Origin: Blastococcus sp. CT_GayMR20
GTDB taxonomy: Bacteria; Actinomycetota; Actinomycetes; Mycobacteriales; Geodermatophilaceae
DNA length: 40,480 nucleotides
Assembly (NCBI RefSeq): GCF_004570345.1
Contig: NZ_SPQM01000029.1
Location: 1-40,480 of the forward strand
Reading direction: 5' to 3'
The position numbers and the translations under genes were made by a program. The notes below the pieces were generated by a model that made no database searches, was not told the DNA's origin, and saw only the letters and a list, made by a program, of their open reading frames with translations. Shown one piece after another: positions 32,211 to 40,480 of the stretch (its first letter is position 1; each line of letters begins with the position of its first letter).

Positions 32211-34223
32211 TCAGAGGGTGTAGTCGGACTGCGTGCGGGCGTACTCGACGAAGTCGGCCAGCGCCGCGGGGTCTGCCATGGCGTTGGGATCGGCGACGGC
32301 CGCGGGGTCGGCGCCGAGCAGGAGCCGGCGGACCGGGATCTCCATCTTCTTTCCGCTCCGGGTCAGCGGGATGCTGCCGACGGCGACGATCCGGTCGGGC
32401 ACGTGCCGCGGCGTGTACTCCTCCCGGAGCCTGCGGCGCAGTCGCGCCGTCAGCTCCTCGTCCAGCACCGCGCCCGGGGCGAGGGAGACGAACAGCGGCA
32501 TGAAGAAGCCGCCGCCGGGCAGGTCGAGGTTGACGATCAGTGCGCCGAGGACGGCGGGGTCGTCCTCGACGACGCGGTAGATCTCCGCCGTGCCGATCCG
32601 CACGCCCTGCCGGTTCAGCACGGCGTCGGACCGGCCGCGCACGAAGCAGCCGCCGCGCTCGTTGAGCTCGAAGAAGTCCCCGTGCCGCCAGACGCCCGGG
32701 AAGGTCTCGAAGTAGCTGCCGCGGTACCGCGAGCCGTCGTCGTCCCCCCAGAAGAACAGGGGCATCGACGGCATCGGCTGGGTGATCACCAGTTCACCCA
32801 CCTGGCCGACGACGGGCTGCCCTGCGTCGTCCCAGGCCTCGGCAGCGACGCCGAGCGAGCGGGCCTGGATCTCCCCGGCGCGGACCGGCAGCGTCGGCAC
32901 GCCGCCGACGAAGCCGGTGCAGCAGTCGGTGCCGCCGCTCCCGGTGGCGATCCAGAGGTCGGCCTTGACGTCGTCGTAGAACCATGTCGTGATCGCCGGC
33001 GAGACCGGCGACCCGGCCGGCATGACGATCTCCAGCGCGGCGAGGTCGAAGCGTTCCCTCGGCACGACGCCGGCCTTCTGCATCAGCTCGACGAAGGTGG
33101 GACTCGCACCGAACAGGCGGGCGCGGCTGTCCTGCGCCGTGCGCCAGAGGATGTCGACGTCGGGGTGGCTCGGATTGCCGTCGTAGAGCACCGGGACGAC
33201 GCCGAGCAGCAGCATGCTGACGCAGAAGTTCCACATCATCCAGCCGGTGGTGGTGAAGAAGAACGCGCGGTCTCCCTCGCGGAGGTCGAGGTGGAACGCC
33301 TGCAGCTTGAACTGCTCGAGCAGGATCCCGCCGTGGCCGTGCACGATCGCCTTCGGCAGGCCCGTCGTGCCGGAGGAGAACAGCACCCACAGCGGGTGGT
33401 CGAAGGGCACCTGCTCGCAGACGAACTCCCCGGCCGGCACCGACGGCCCGGCCAGCACGTCCTCCCACGGTGTCCCGGGCGCCTCGAGGCCCAGGACCGG
33501 GACCTGCACGACCTCCCGCAGGCTCGGCAGACCGGCGACGAGCTCGGCGGCCTCACCGCGGCGGTCGAAGTCCCGGCCGCCGTAGCGGTAGCCGTCGGCC
33601 GTGAACAGGACGGCGGGCTCGAGCTGGCCCAGCCGGTCCAGGGCCCCCCGGGAGCCGAAGTCGGGCGACACGCTGGCCCAGACGCCGCCCACGCTCGCCG
33701 TCGCCACCATCGCGACGACCGCCTCCGGCACGTTCGGCAGGTAGGCGACGACCCGCTCCCCCGGTCGGACGCCCTGTTCGCGCAGGTGGGTGGCGACGGC
33801 GCGGACCTGTCGGGTGAACTCCTCCCACGGCAGCTCGCGCAGCGGCGTCGCCTCGCCGACCGCCAGCAGCGCCGGCTGACCGGGCCGCTCCTGGCGGAGC
33901 ACGTGTTCGGCGAAGTTCAGCCGGGCACCGGGGAACCAGCGGGCACCAGGCATGGCGCGGTCCGCCAGGACGGCGGTGTGCGGGGCCGACGAGCGCACGT
34001 CGAAGTAGTCCCAGACCGCCTGCCAGAAGGCCTCGAGCTCGGTGGTCGACCAGGCCCACAGATCCGCGTACTCGGGGAAGGGCCGGCCGGTGCGCTGCTC
34101 CGCGAAACGGGTGAAGTCGGCCAGGCGGGTCTGCCGCGCGCGCTCGGGGGACGGGGTCCACAGCAGGTCGCCCTCCCGCACCGCCCCGGAGGTCGCGGTG
34201 CCGTCCGCCAGCGACGAGGCCAT
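32211..34223 (-). CDS. aacS: Acetoacetyl-CoA synthetase (mirror copy)
   Basis: Identical to 6258-8270, with SSGTTGLPK and catalytic Lys625. First gene of the mirrored operon. Confidence 0.83.
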   Translation of the reverse strand: MASSLADGTATSGAVREGDLLWTPSPERARQTRLADFTRFAEQRTGRPFPEYADLWAWSTTELEAFWQAVWDYFDVRSSAPHTAVLADRAMPGARWFPGARLNFAEHVLRQERPGQPALLAVGEATPLRELPWEEFTRQVRAVATHLREQGVRPGERVVAYLPNVPEAVVAMVATASVGGVWASVSPDFGSRGALDRLGQLEPAVLFTADGYRYGGRDFDRRGEAAELVAGLPSLREVVQVPVLGLEAPGTPWEDVLAGPSVPAGEFVCEQVPFDHPLWVLFSSGTTGLPKAIVHGHGGILLEQFKLQAFHLDLREGDRAFFFTTTGWMMWNFCVSMLLLGVVPVLYDGNPSHPDVDILWRTAQDSRARLFGASPTFVELMQKAGVVPRERFDLAALEIVMPAGSPVSPAITTWFYDDVKADLWIATGSGGTDCCTGFVGGVPTLPVRAGEIQARSLGVAAEAWDDAGQPVVGQVGELVITQPMPSMPLFFWGDDDGSRYRGSYFETFPGVWRHGDFFELNERGGCFVRGRSDAVLNRQGVRIGTAEIYRVVEDDPAVLGALIVNLDLPGGGFFMPLFVSLAPGAVLDEELTARLRRRLREEYTPRHVPDRIVAVGSIPLTRSGKKMEIPVRRLLLGADPAAVADPNAMADPAALADFVEYARTQSDYTL

Positions 34224-34226
34224 GGG

Positions 34227-34266
34227 GAACAGTGGCGCAGGGCGAGTGTGACGAGCAACACTGTTC
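34227..34266. promoter_or_regulatory. 8-base inverted repeat upstream of the operon (mirror copy)
   Basis: Reverse complement of the 6215-6254 element (GAACAGTG/CACTGTTC half-sites). Confidence 0.45.
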
Positions 34267-34274
34267 GCGGCGGA

Positions 34275-34289
34275 TTTCACGGGGTGAAA
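34275..34289. promoter_or_regulatory. Candidate IclR-type operator (mirror copy)
   Basis: TTTCAC-GGG-GTGAAA, the reverse complement of the 6192-6206 palindrome, in the same divergent intergenic region. Confidence 0.55.
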
Positions 34290-34305
34290 AGCGGCAGGTG
34301 GCAGT

Positions 34306-35127
34306 GTGCGGGATTACCGGGTCAAGACGATCGAGTCCCTGGCGCGCGGGCTCGACGTCCTCCGGATCCTCCAGGACGTGCGCGCGGCCAGCCTGCACGA
34401 CCTGCACCTGGCCACCGGCATCCCGAAGCCCACGCTGACCCGCATCCTGTACACCGCGCACCAGCACGGACTGGTCTGGCAGCGGATGGTCGACGGCGCC
34501 TTCCTCCCGAGCCACACGCTGCAGCGGCGGGTCGAGACCGACGACGACGAATGGCTGGTCGAGATCGCCTCGCCGGTGCTCGGCGAGCTGTCCGAGCGCC
34601 TCCAGTGGCCCTCGGTCTTCTCGGTGCCACGACTGGACTACATGGAGACGCTCGAGACCAACAGCTCGCGCACCTACTTCGACGCCCTGCCGCCGCGGCC
34701 GCACGGCTTCCGGGTGAACATGCTCGGTTCGGCGTCCGGACGGGCCTACCTGGCGTTCTGCCCGGACCAGGAGCTCGAGGCCGTGCTGGCCCGCCTGCGC
34801 CTGAAGAAGGACCCCGCGTTCCGGCTGGCCCACGACGACGACGCCGTCCGGCGGATGGTCGAGACGACCCGCCGCCGGGGCTACAGCGTGCGCGCACCGG
34901 ACTTCGGCGGCGACCACGACCGGCCCCGGTCCGAGGCCGACGACGGACGGGAGTCCATCGCGATGCCGGTCCGCGTGGACGGCCGGGTCGTGGGCTGCAT
35001 CAACCTCACCTGGCGCCGGCAGGCGCTGTCGGTGCGGACGGCGGTGCAGCGCCACCTCGAGGACCTGCGGACCGCCGTCGCCACCGTCGAGGAGCGGGCC
35101 AGGGCGGCCGGGCTCGGGCACGGCTGA
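34306..35127 (+). CDS. IclR-family transcriptional regulator (mirror copy)
   Basis: Identical to 5354-6175, with winged-helix and effector domains and a GTG start. Divergent from the mirrored carboxylase operon. Confidence 0.85.
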   Translation: MRDYRVKTIESLARGLDVLRILQDVRAASLHDLHLATGIPKPTLTRILYTAHQHGLVWQRMVDGAFLPSHTLQRRVETDDDEWLVEIASPVLGELSERLQWPSVFSVPRLDYMETLETNSSRTYFDALPPRPHGFRVNMLGSASGRAYLAFCPDQELEAVLARLRLKKDPAFRLAHDDDAVRRMVETTRRRGYSVRAPDFGGDHDRPRSEADDGRESIAMPVRVDGRVVGCINLTWRRQALSVRTAVQRHLEDLRTAVATVEERARAAGLGHG

Positions 35128-35164
35128 GGTTTCCGCCCGACCCCTGCGCCGGTAAGTAGGCGGG

Positions 35165-35800
35165 ATGGCGCCGACGGTGGTCTTCGACCTCGACAGGGTC
35201 CTGCTCGGCGGGGACGCCTCCACGCTCTTCCTCCACGGCCGCCTCCGGAAGGCCCCGGCCCGCGGAATCCCGCTGCTGCTGGCGATGCCGCTGCTCGCCG
35301 TCCTCGCCGCCTTCCCGCGGCTGCGCCCCCTGGGGGCGCGCATCATGACCCGGATCGCGGTGGGTGGCCGCTCGGCGTCCGACGTCGAGGTGGTGGCCGA
35401 GGCCTATGGCGAGGCCCTGACGCGGAAGCCGGAGGCGGCGGTCGCGGAGGCGATGGCCGCCGTCGCCCGGCACCGCCGGGACGGCGACACCGTCGTGATC
35501 GCGACCGGCTGCGAGGAGACCCTCGCCCGCGGCTTCCTGGCCGCGATCGGCCTCGGCGACCTCGACGTGATCGGCTCCAGGGCGATGCCGCCCCAGCACG
35601 CGCTCGGGGAGTCGAAGGTGTCGCTGCTCGAGGAGCGCGGCTACCCCCCGCCGTGGGCCGCGGTCTACAGCGACAGCGCATCCGACCTGCCCCTCTTCGC
35701 CGGCACGCCCCGGCCGGTGCTGGTCAACGCCGACGATAAGGCGGCGCGGAAGGTCGAGCGGGCGCTGGGCCGCCGTCCCGAGACGATCACCTGGCGGTGA
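35165..35800 (+). CDS. HAD-IB family phosphatase (mirror copy)
   Basis: Identical to 4681-5316, with Asp8/Asp10 nucleophile motif and TAAGTA six bases before the ATG. Confidence 0.75.
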   Translation: MAPTVVFDLDRVLLGGDASTLFLHGRLRKAPARGIPLLLAMPLLAVLAAFPRLRPLGARIMTRIAVGGRSASDVEVVAEAYGEALTRKPEAAVAEAMAAVARHRRDGDTVVIATGCEETLARGFLAAIGLGDLDVIGSRAMPPQHALGESKVSLLEERGYPPPWAAVYSDSASDLPLFAGTPRPVLVNADDKAARKVERALGRRPETITWR

Positions 35801-35804
35801 CGGC

Positions 35805-36416
35805 TCAGCGGTCGGTCAGCGCCAGCCGCGCGCCGAGCGCCACGAACGCGCCGGCGAAACCCCGCCTGATCCAGTCCATCACCCTGGGCCGGGACACGAC
35901 CTTGTCGCGGACGGCGGCGGCGCAGAGTCCGTACCCGACGAAGACCACGAGCGTGGCGAACATGAACACGGCGCTGAGCAGGAGCATCCGGCCCAGCACG
36001 CCGGGTTCATCGACAGGGACGAACTGCGGCAGGAACGCGAAGAAGAAGATCGTCAGCTTGGGGTTGAGGATGTTCACCAGGACGCCGGAGACGACGAGCC
36101 GGCGGGCCGAGCGCTGCGTTGCCTCCTCCTCGACCGGAAGGGCGCCCCTGTCCCGCAGCGTGCTCCACGCCATGTAGATCAGGTATCCCACACCCGCGTA
36201 CTTGAGGAGCTGGAACGCCAGGGCGCTGGTGTGCAGGAGTGCCGCCAGGCCGGTGAGCGCCGCAACCATGTGGGGCACGATCCCCAGCGTGCAGCCCACG
36301 GCGGCGACGACGCTCGCCCGCCGACCGCGGCCCAGTCCGGTCGCGACCGTGTAGAGGACACCCGTGCCCGGAGTCGCGACCACGACCAGCGTGGTCACCA
36401 GGAACTCGACGCTCAC
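35805..36416 (-). CDS. LysE/RhtB-family exporter (mirror copy)
   Basis: Identical to 4065-4676, with the GTG start after GAGGGAGGA and the NPKLTIFFFAFLPQF hallmark. Confidence 0.82.
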   Translation of the reverse strand: MSVEFLVTTLVVVATPGTGVLYTVATGLGRGRRASVVAAVGCTLGIVPHMVAALTGLAALLHTSALAFQLLKYAGVGYLIYMAWSTLRDRGALPVEEEATQRSARRLVVSGVLVNILNPKLTIFFFAFLPQFVPVDEPGVLGRMLLLSAVFMFATLVVFVGYGLCAAAVRDKVVSRPRVMDWIRRGFAGAFVALGARLALTDR

Positions 36417-36473
36417 GGTGTCCTCCCTCGGTGGTGGCGCAGCGTACTGACGCGGCGTCGATAGCCTGCCTCC

Positions 36474-36890
36474 GTGGGGCGCTTCGGGAAGTTCGCGTAC
36501 AGCGCCGGCCGGTGGAGCCGCGGAGGCCCGACCGCCGTCCCGTTCCTGCTGCTCGACGTGCACGACAGCGACATCGCCACGGTCGACTACCGCCTCGCCG
36601 ACGCCTCGGGAGGTCGCTTCTTCCTCGGCTACGAACCCAGGATCTACTTCGACGAGCCCGACGGCGCCGACCCCGTCGACACCCGGGCCGAGGCCGAGGG
36701 TTTCGCCCGGTGGGCGCGCGAGGCGCAGGAGACGGACGTCGACCCGGCCGAGGTGCAGGAGCTGATGGCCGCCGCGGACGGCGCGCCGCCGACGGACGAG
36801 GTCGTCGAGGAGACGGTCGACAAGCTGCTCGCGCTCGCCGGACTGCCCGCGCTCGAGTGGCCCACCGACGACGACGCTCCCGCCGGCTGA
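36474..36890 (+). CDS. Unknown 138-residue protein (mirror copy)
   Basis: Identical to 3591-4007: unrecognised family with an acidic C-terminal half, and the TAGCCT hexamer six bases before the GTG. Confidence 0.6.
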   Translation: MGRFGKFAYSAGRWSRGGPTAVPFLLLDVHDSDIATVDYRLADASGGRFFLGYEPRIYFDEPDGADPVDTRAEAEGFARWAREAQETDVDPAEVQELMAAADGAPPTDEVVEETVDKLLALAGLPALEWPTDDDAPAG

Positions 36891-36897
36891 GCGGGGG

Positions 36898-37182
36898 TCA
36901 GGACAACCGCTGCCGCAGCTGCACGGTCACCTCGTCCCCGGCCAGGCCCTTGCCGATGGCCCGGCAGATCGCCGCGCGCAGCGGCAGCCAGTGCGGCCCG
37001 GCGCCGGACGGCATGAGCGTCGCGGCGAACTCGTGGCCGTCGATCGTGCCGCCCACCTTCACCGCCCGTTGGGTGCCCAGGACCTCGGCGGAGTCGGGAA
37101 CGGTCAGGAAGGTGGCGAACGCGCCGTCCTTCTCGATCGGCGCGGTGAACGTCAGATCCAGCTGCTGGGGCGAGGTGGTCAC
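36898..37182 (-). CDS. DUF1905 domain protein (mirror copy)
   Basis: Identical to 3299-3583: 94 residues with the DUF1905 strand pattern. Confidence 0.75.
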   Translation of the reverse strand: MTTSPQQLDLTFTAPIEKDGAFATFLTVPDSAEVLGTQRAVKVGGTIDGHEFAATLMPSGAGPHWLPLRAAICRAIGKGLAGDEVTVQLRQRLS

Positions 37183-37235
37183 GTCGGGATGACTCCCCGC
37201 CTGCCGGTTCTCATCGCCGGGGGTAGAACGAGCGG

Positions 37236-38249
37236 GTGCGAGCCATCTCCTACCGCGAGCCCGGCGGCCCCGACGTCCTGCAGCTGGTCGACCGCCCCGT
37301 GCCGGAGCCGGGGCCCGGGGAGGTCCGCGTCCGCGTCGCCTTCTCGGGGGTCAACCCGACCGACTGGAAGTCGCGCACCCGGAATCCGCCCGGACCCGAC
37401 GGGCAGATCCCCAACCAGGACGGCGCCGGGACCGTCGACGCCGTCGGCCAGGGCGTCGACCCGGTGCCGGTGGGCGAGCGCGTCTGGATCTGGGAGGCGG
37501 CCTGGCAGCGGCCCTTCGGCACGGCAGCCGAGTACACCGTCGTCCCCGCGCGGCAGACCGTGCTGCTGGGGCCCGAGGCGTCCTTCGAGCTCGGCGCGGC
37601 GCTGCCCATCCCGTTCCTGACCGCGCACCGCTGCCTGACCGTCGCCGAGTCGCTGCCCGACCGCATGGGACCCGGCTCCCTGAACGGACGGACCGTCCTC
37701 GTGCAGGGCGGTGCCGGCGCGGTCGGCAACGCCGCCATCCAGCTCGCGCGCTGGGCCGACGCGACGGTCATCGCCACGGTCAGCAGCCCGGCGAAGGCGC
37801 AGCTCGCCGCGGCCGCCGGCGCGGACCACGTCGTGAACTACCGGCAGCAGGACGTCGTCACCGAGGTCGGCAAGATCGCGCCCCAGGGGGTGGACGCGAT
37901 CGTCGAGGTCTCCGCTGCGGTGAACGCCGCGGTCGATGCCCGGGTGATCGCCCTGCACGGCTCCGTCGCGATGTACGCCGACGACGGCGGCGCCGAGGTG
38001 ACGGTGCCGGTGCGGCTGCAGATGACCGCGAACGCCCGCTGGCAGTTCGTGCTGATCTACACCGAGCCGGCGAGGGCCAAGGAGATCGCCGTCGAGGACG
38101 TCAATGCAGCCGTCCTGGACGGCGCGATCCGGGTCGGCCGGGAGGCGGGACTCCCGCTGCACGTGTTCCCGCTGGAGCAGACTGCGCAGGCTCACCAGGC
38201 GGTGCAGGACGGCGCCGTCGGCAAGGTGCTGATCGACGTCACCGCCTGA
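37236..38249 (+). CDS. Quinone oxidoreductase, zinc-free MDR family (mirror copy)
   Basis: Identical to 2232-3245, with VQGGAGAVGNAAIQLA dinucleotide loop and GTG start. Confidence 0.83.
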   Translation: MRAISYREPGGPDVLQLVDRPVPEPGPGEVRVRVAFSGVNPTDWKSRTRNPPGPDGQIPNQDGAGTVDAVGQGVDPVPVGERVWIWEAAWQRPFGTAAEYTVVPARQTVLLGPEASFELGAALPIPFLTAHRCLTVAESLPDRMGPGSLNGRTVLVQGGAGAVGNAAIQLARWADATVIATVSSPAKAQLAAAAGADHVVNYRQQDVVTEVGKIAPQGVDAIVEVSAAVNAAVDARVIALHGSVAMYADDGGAEVTVPVRLQMTANARWQFVLIYTEPARAKEIAVEDVNAAVLDGAIRVGREAGLPLHVFPLEQTAQAHQAVQDGAVGKVLIDVTA

Positions 38250-38271
38250 GCGAGGTGCCTAGGCTGCGGCC

Positions 38272-38628
38272 ATGAGCCCCGACCCGGGTGTGGTGGACGT
38301 GCAGGCGCTCGAGGAGGAGCTGACGCAGCGGGCCGGCACCGAACGCTCGGGACGTGCCGCCCGGACGCTGCCGCACCCGGTCGACGGGCTGCGGCAGACG
38401 GTGGTCGCCCTCCGCGGTGGCGCGGCGCTGGGCGAGCACGAGAGCCCCGGCCCCGCGAGCCTGCTCGTCCTGCGCGGCCGCGTCCGGCTGGTCGCCGGCG
38501 AGGAGGTCTTCGCCCTGGGGACTCACGAGTTCGCCCCGCTCCCGGACCGGCGGCACAGCCTGCACGCCGACGAGGACAGCGTCGTCCTGCTCAGCATCGC
38601 CGTCTCGGACCGCGCGCCCCTGACCTAG
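38272..38628 (+). CDS. Small single-domain cupin (mirror copy)
   Basis: Identical to 1853-2209: a cupin fold with loose metal motifs, and TAGGCT six bases before the ATG. Confidence 0.7.
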   Translation: MSPDPGVVDVQALEEELTQRAGTERSGRAARTLPHPVDGLRQTVVALRGGAALGEHESPGPASLLVLRGRVRLVAGEEVFALGTHEFAPLPDRRHSLHADEDSVVLLSIAVSDRAPLT

Positions 38629-38631
38629 CGG

Positions 38632-38680
38632 CCCCCTGCAGGGTCCCGACGCGAGCGTGCGAGTGGCGGGGGGCAGGGGG
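38632..38680. terminator. Possible bidirectional terminator hairpin (mirror copy)
   Basis: Reverse complement of the 1801-1849 hairpin, between the convergent cupin and dehydrogenase copies. Confidence 0.4.
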
Positions 38681-38687
38681 TCCCTTC

Positions 38688-39842
38688 TCAGCCGACGCCG
38701 AGGTCGCGGGCGATCAGCATCCGCTGCACCTCGCTGGTGCCCTCGCCGATCTCCAGGATCTTCGCGTCGCGGTAGAAGCGCGCGACCGGGAACTCGTTCA
38801 TGAAGCCGTACCCACCGTGCACCTGGGTGGCGTAGCGGGCGTTGTCCATGGCGACCTCGGAGCTGTACAGCTTCGCGATCGACGCCTCGCGCTTGAACGG
38901 CTCGCCGCGCAGCATCTTCTCGGCGGCCCGGTAGTACGCCAGCCGCGCGGTGGAGGCCCGCACCTCCATGTCGGCGATCATGAACTGGATCGCCTGGTTG
39001 CGGCCGATCGGCTGCCCGAACGCCTCCCGCTGCGCCGCGTACTTGACCGACTCGTCGACGCAGCCCTGTGCCAGCCCGACCGACAGCGCCGAGATCGCGA
39101 TCCGGCCCTCGTCGAGGATCGAGAGGAACTGCGCGTAGCCGCGGCCCCGCTCCCCCACCAGGTTCTCCTCCGGCACGCGGACGTCGGTGAACGACAGCTC
39201 GCGGGTGTCCGAGGCGTTCCAGCCGACCTTCGAGTACCGCTGCCCGACCGCGAAGCCCGGCGTCCCCGACGGGACGATGATCGCCGAGATCTCCTTGTGC
39301 CCGTCCGGCCGCGTGCCGGTCACCGCGGTGACGGTGACCAGTCGGGTCAGGTCTGTGCCGGCATTCGTGATGAAGGCCTTCGACCCGTTGATGACCCAGT
39401 GCCCGTCCTCGAGCCGGGCCGTCGTCTTCGTCGCGCCGGCGTCCGAGCCGCCGCCCGGCTCGGTCAGCCCGAACGCGCCGAGCGCCTCGCCCGAGCACAG
39501 CCGCGGCAGCCACTCCTGCTTCTGTTCCTCGGTGCCGAAACGGAAGATCGGCATCGCCCCGAGGGAGACTCCGGCCTCGACCGTGATGGCCATCGAGCTG
39601 TCCACGCGGGCCAGTTCCTCGAGGACGACGCACAGGTCGAAGTACGTCCCGCCGGCGCCGCCGTACTCCTCCGGGAACGGCAGGCCGAACAGGCCGAGCT
39701 CCCCCATCTGCCGCACGATCGCGGTCGGGAACTCGTCGCGCTCGTAGAACCCGCCGATCTGCGGGGCGATCACCTCGTGCGCGAACTCCTGCACGGTCTT
39801 GCGCAGGGCCTCGGTCTCGGCGTCGAGCCGGTAGTCCAACAT
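38688..39842 (-). CDS. Acyl-CoA dehydrogenase, FadE19-like (mirror copy)
   Basis: Identical to 639-1793, with Glu367 in GEGTSEVQR. Coupled to the carboxylase fragment at the right end of the window. Confidence 0.85.
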   Translation of the reverse strand: MLDYRLDAETEALRKTVQEFAHEVIAPQIGGFYERDEFPTAIVRQMGELGLFGLPFPEEYGGAGGTYFDLCVVLEELARVDSSMAITVEAGVSLGAMPIFRFGTEEQKQEWLPRLCSGEALGAFGLTEPGGGSDAGATKTTARLEDGHWVINGSKAFITNAGTDLTRLVTVTAVTGTRPDGHKEISAIIVPSGTPGFAVGQRYSKVGWNASDTRELSFTDVRVPEENLVGERGRGYAQFLSILDEGRIAISALSVGLAQGCVDESVKYAAQREAFGQPIGRNQAIQFMIADMEVRASTARLAYYRAAEKMLRGEPFKREASIAKLYSSEVAMDNARYATQVHGGYGFMNEFPVARFYRDAKILEIGEGTSEVQRMLIARDLGVG

Positions 39843-40480
39843 CAGTTCTCCGTCTGCTCAGGAGCGGTCGCCGACGGGGTCACCACGGCCAGCCGCTCGT
39901 CCAGCGCGACCGTCTGGCCCGCTGTCGCTCCGAGCTCGGTGACCGTCCCCGCGAGGGGGGCGGTCAGCACGTGCTCCATCTTCATCGCCTCGACGACGAG
40001 CAGCGGGGTCCCCGCCTCGACCTCGTCGCCGACTGCTGCGCGCACCACCGTCACCGTGCCGGGCATCGGCGAGGTGACCACCCCTCCGGCGGTCGCCCCC
40101 TCGGCGTGGGCGGTGAGCCGCTCCTGCTCGCGCAGTGCGGTCACCCGGCCGTCGGCGGCCAGCCAGACCGTGCCGCCCTCGTGCTGGAGGAAGTACGACA
40201 TGGTCAGCCCGTCGAGGCTCACGGTCAGGCGGTCGCCGTCCCGGGTCGCCCGGGCCGCCACCGGCTCGCCGTCCCCGACGCGCACCTCCGCCGCCGGCGA
40301 CCGGCCGCGCAGCCGCACCTCCACGACGTCGCCACCGGTGGCCTGCAGGCGCCGGACCGTCCACGCCGGCTCGCCGAGCCGCCATCCGTCGGGCACGTCC
40401 CACCGGTCCACCACCGGACCGGCCGGCTCCGCCTCGATCAGCAGCGCCAGCGCCGCGGCCGCATAGACGTGCGGCGGCGG
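39842..40480 (-). CDS. Acyl-CoA carboxylase alpha subunit C-terminal part (mirror copy, 5'-truncated)
   Basis: Identical to bases 1-639 and cut at exactly the same codon, with the EAMKMEH biotin site. That both window ends stop at the same base is strong evidence that the symmetry arises from assembly or amplification. Confidence 0.83.
   Translation of the reverse strand, partial: PPPHVYAAAALALLIEAEPAGPVVDRWDVPDGWRLGEPAWTVRRLQATGGDVVEVRLRGRSPAAEVRVGDGEPVAARATRDGDRLTVSLDGLTMSYFLQHEGGTVWLAADGRVTALREQERLTAHAEGATAGGVVTSPMPGTVTVVRAAVGDEVEAGTPLLVVEAMKMEHVLTAPLAGTVTELGATAGQTVALDERLAVVTPSATAPEQTEN

Larger units (their letters stand above)
20305..40480 (-). repeat. Right arm of the 20,176-base perfect inverted repeat
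   Basis: This is the reverse complement of bases 1-20176. It ends at the same base of the same truncated carboxylase gene as the left arm, so the window is exactly symmetric about 20240.5. That symmetry is what results when an assembler walks out along one strand, turns through a hairpin junction and returns along the other. Confidence 0.97.

Noticed and set aside
1..40480. tRNA, rRNA, CRISPR, insertion sequence or prophage features
   Set aside because: No clover-leaf, short direct-repeat array, transposase motif or phage gene was seen on either strand.

Overview
The window is GC-rich (above 70% by eye), has GTG and TTG starts, tightly packed genes and TANNNT-type -10 elements directly in front of start codons. 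This points to a high-GC actinomycete. The gene content would suit Geodermatophilaceae or a neighbouring family, but that placement is an inference from general likeness, not a search.

The dominant structural fact is that the window is one giant inverted repeat. Base x pairs with base 40481-x over two arms (1-20176 and 20305-40480) that flank a 128-base non-palindromic spacer (20177-20304). Every gene I checked in the left arm has an identical reverse-complement partner in the right arm, and both outer ends stop at the same codon of the same gene. The spacer is the natural continuation of the patatin-like gene only when read on the minus strand out of the right arm; at 20176 that gene folds back into its own complement. 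A fold-back chimera (for example from whole-genome amplification) or an assembly path through a hairpin is the simplest explanation. The organism probably has about 20.3 kb of unique sequence here, and the right-arm genes should not be counted as second copies until reads confirm them.

Layout of the unique arm (left-arm coordinates). 1-1793: the 3' end of a biotin-containing acyl-CoA carboxylase alpha subunit, translationally coupled to a FadE19-like acyl-CoA dehydrogenase, an arrangement typical of branched-chain amino acid (leucine) catabolism. 1853-5316: mostly single-gene units (small cupin, quinone oxidoreductase, DUF1905 protein, an unknown protein, LysE-family exporter, HAD-IB phosphatase). 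Four of these have a TANNN(T/A/C) hexamer exactly six bases before the start codon, the signature of leaderless transcripts.

5354-15390 is the most interesting part. An IclR-family regulator is divergent from a tightly packed seven-gene operon: acetoacetyl-CoA synthetase; two proteins resembling the two catalytic subunits of phenylphosphate synthase (a split PEP-synthase-like kinase); a biotin carrier protein; a biotin carboxylase; a pyruvate-carboxylase-type carboxyltransferase with altered active-site motifs; and a NagD-type HAD phosphatase. The gene set suggests a ketone-carboxylating pathway: enol phosphorylation of acetone or a related ketone by the split kinase, biotin-dependent carboxylation to acetoacetate, and thioesterification by the synthetase. 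This would differ in architecture from the hydantoinase-type acetone carboxylases. It is a hypothesis from gene content, not a demonstrated function. The regulator/operon intergenic region contains a perfect TTTCAC-N3-GTGAAA palindrome and a second 8-base inverted repeat as candidate operators.

15464-20176: a formate/nitrite-type transporter coupled to a membrane-anchored alpha/beta hydrolase, a convergent cupin, and a divergent large patatin-like (DUF3376-type) protein that is cut by the fold-back. The right arm (20305-40480) repeats all of this in mirror order. I saw no tRNA, rRNA, CRISPR array, transposase or phage gene, and no gene-free stretch longer than about 300 bases.
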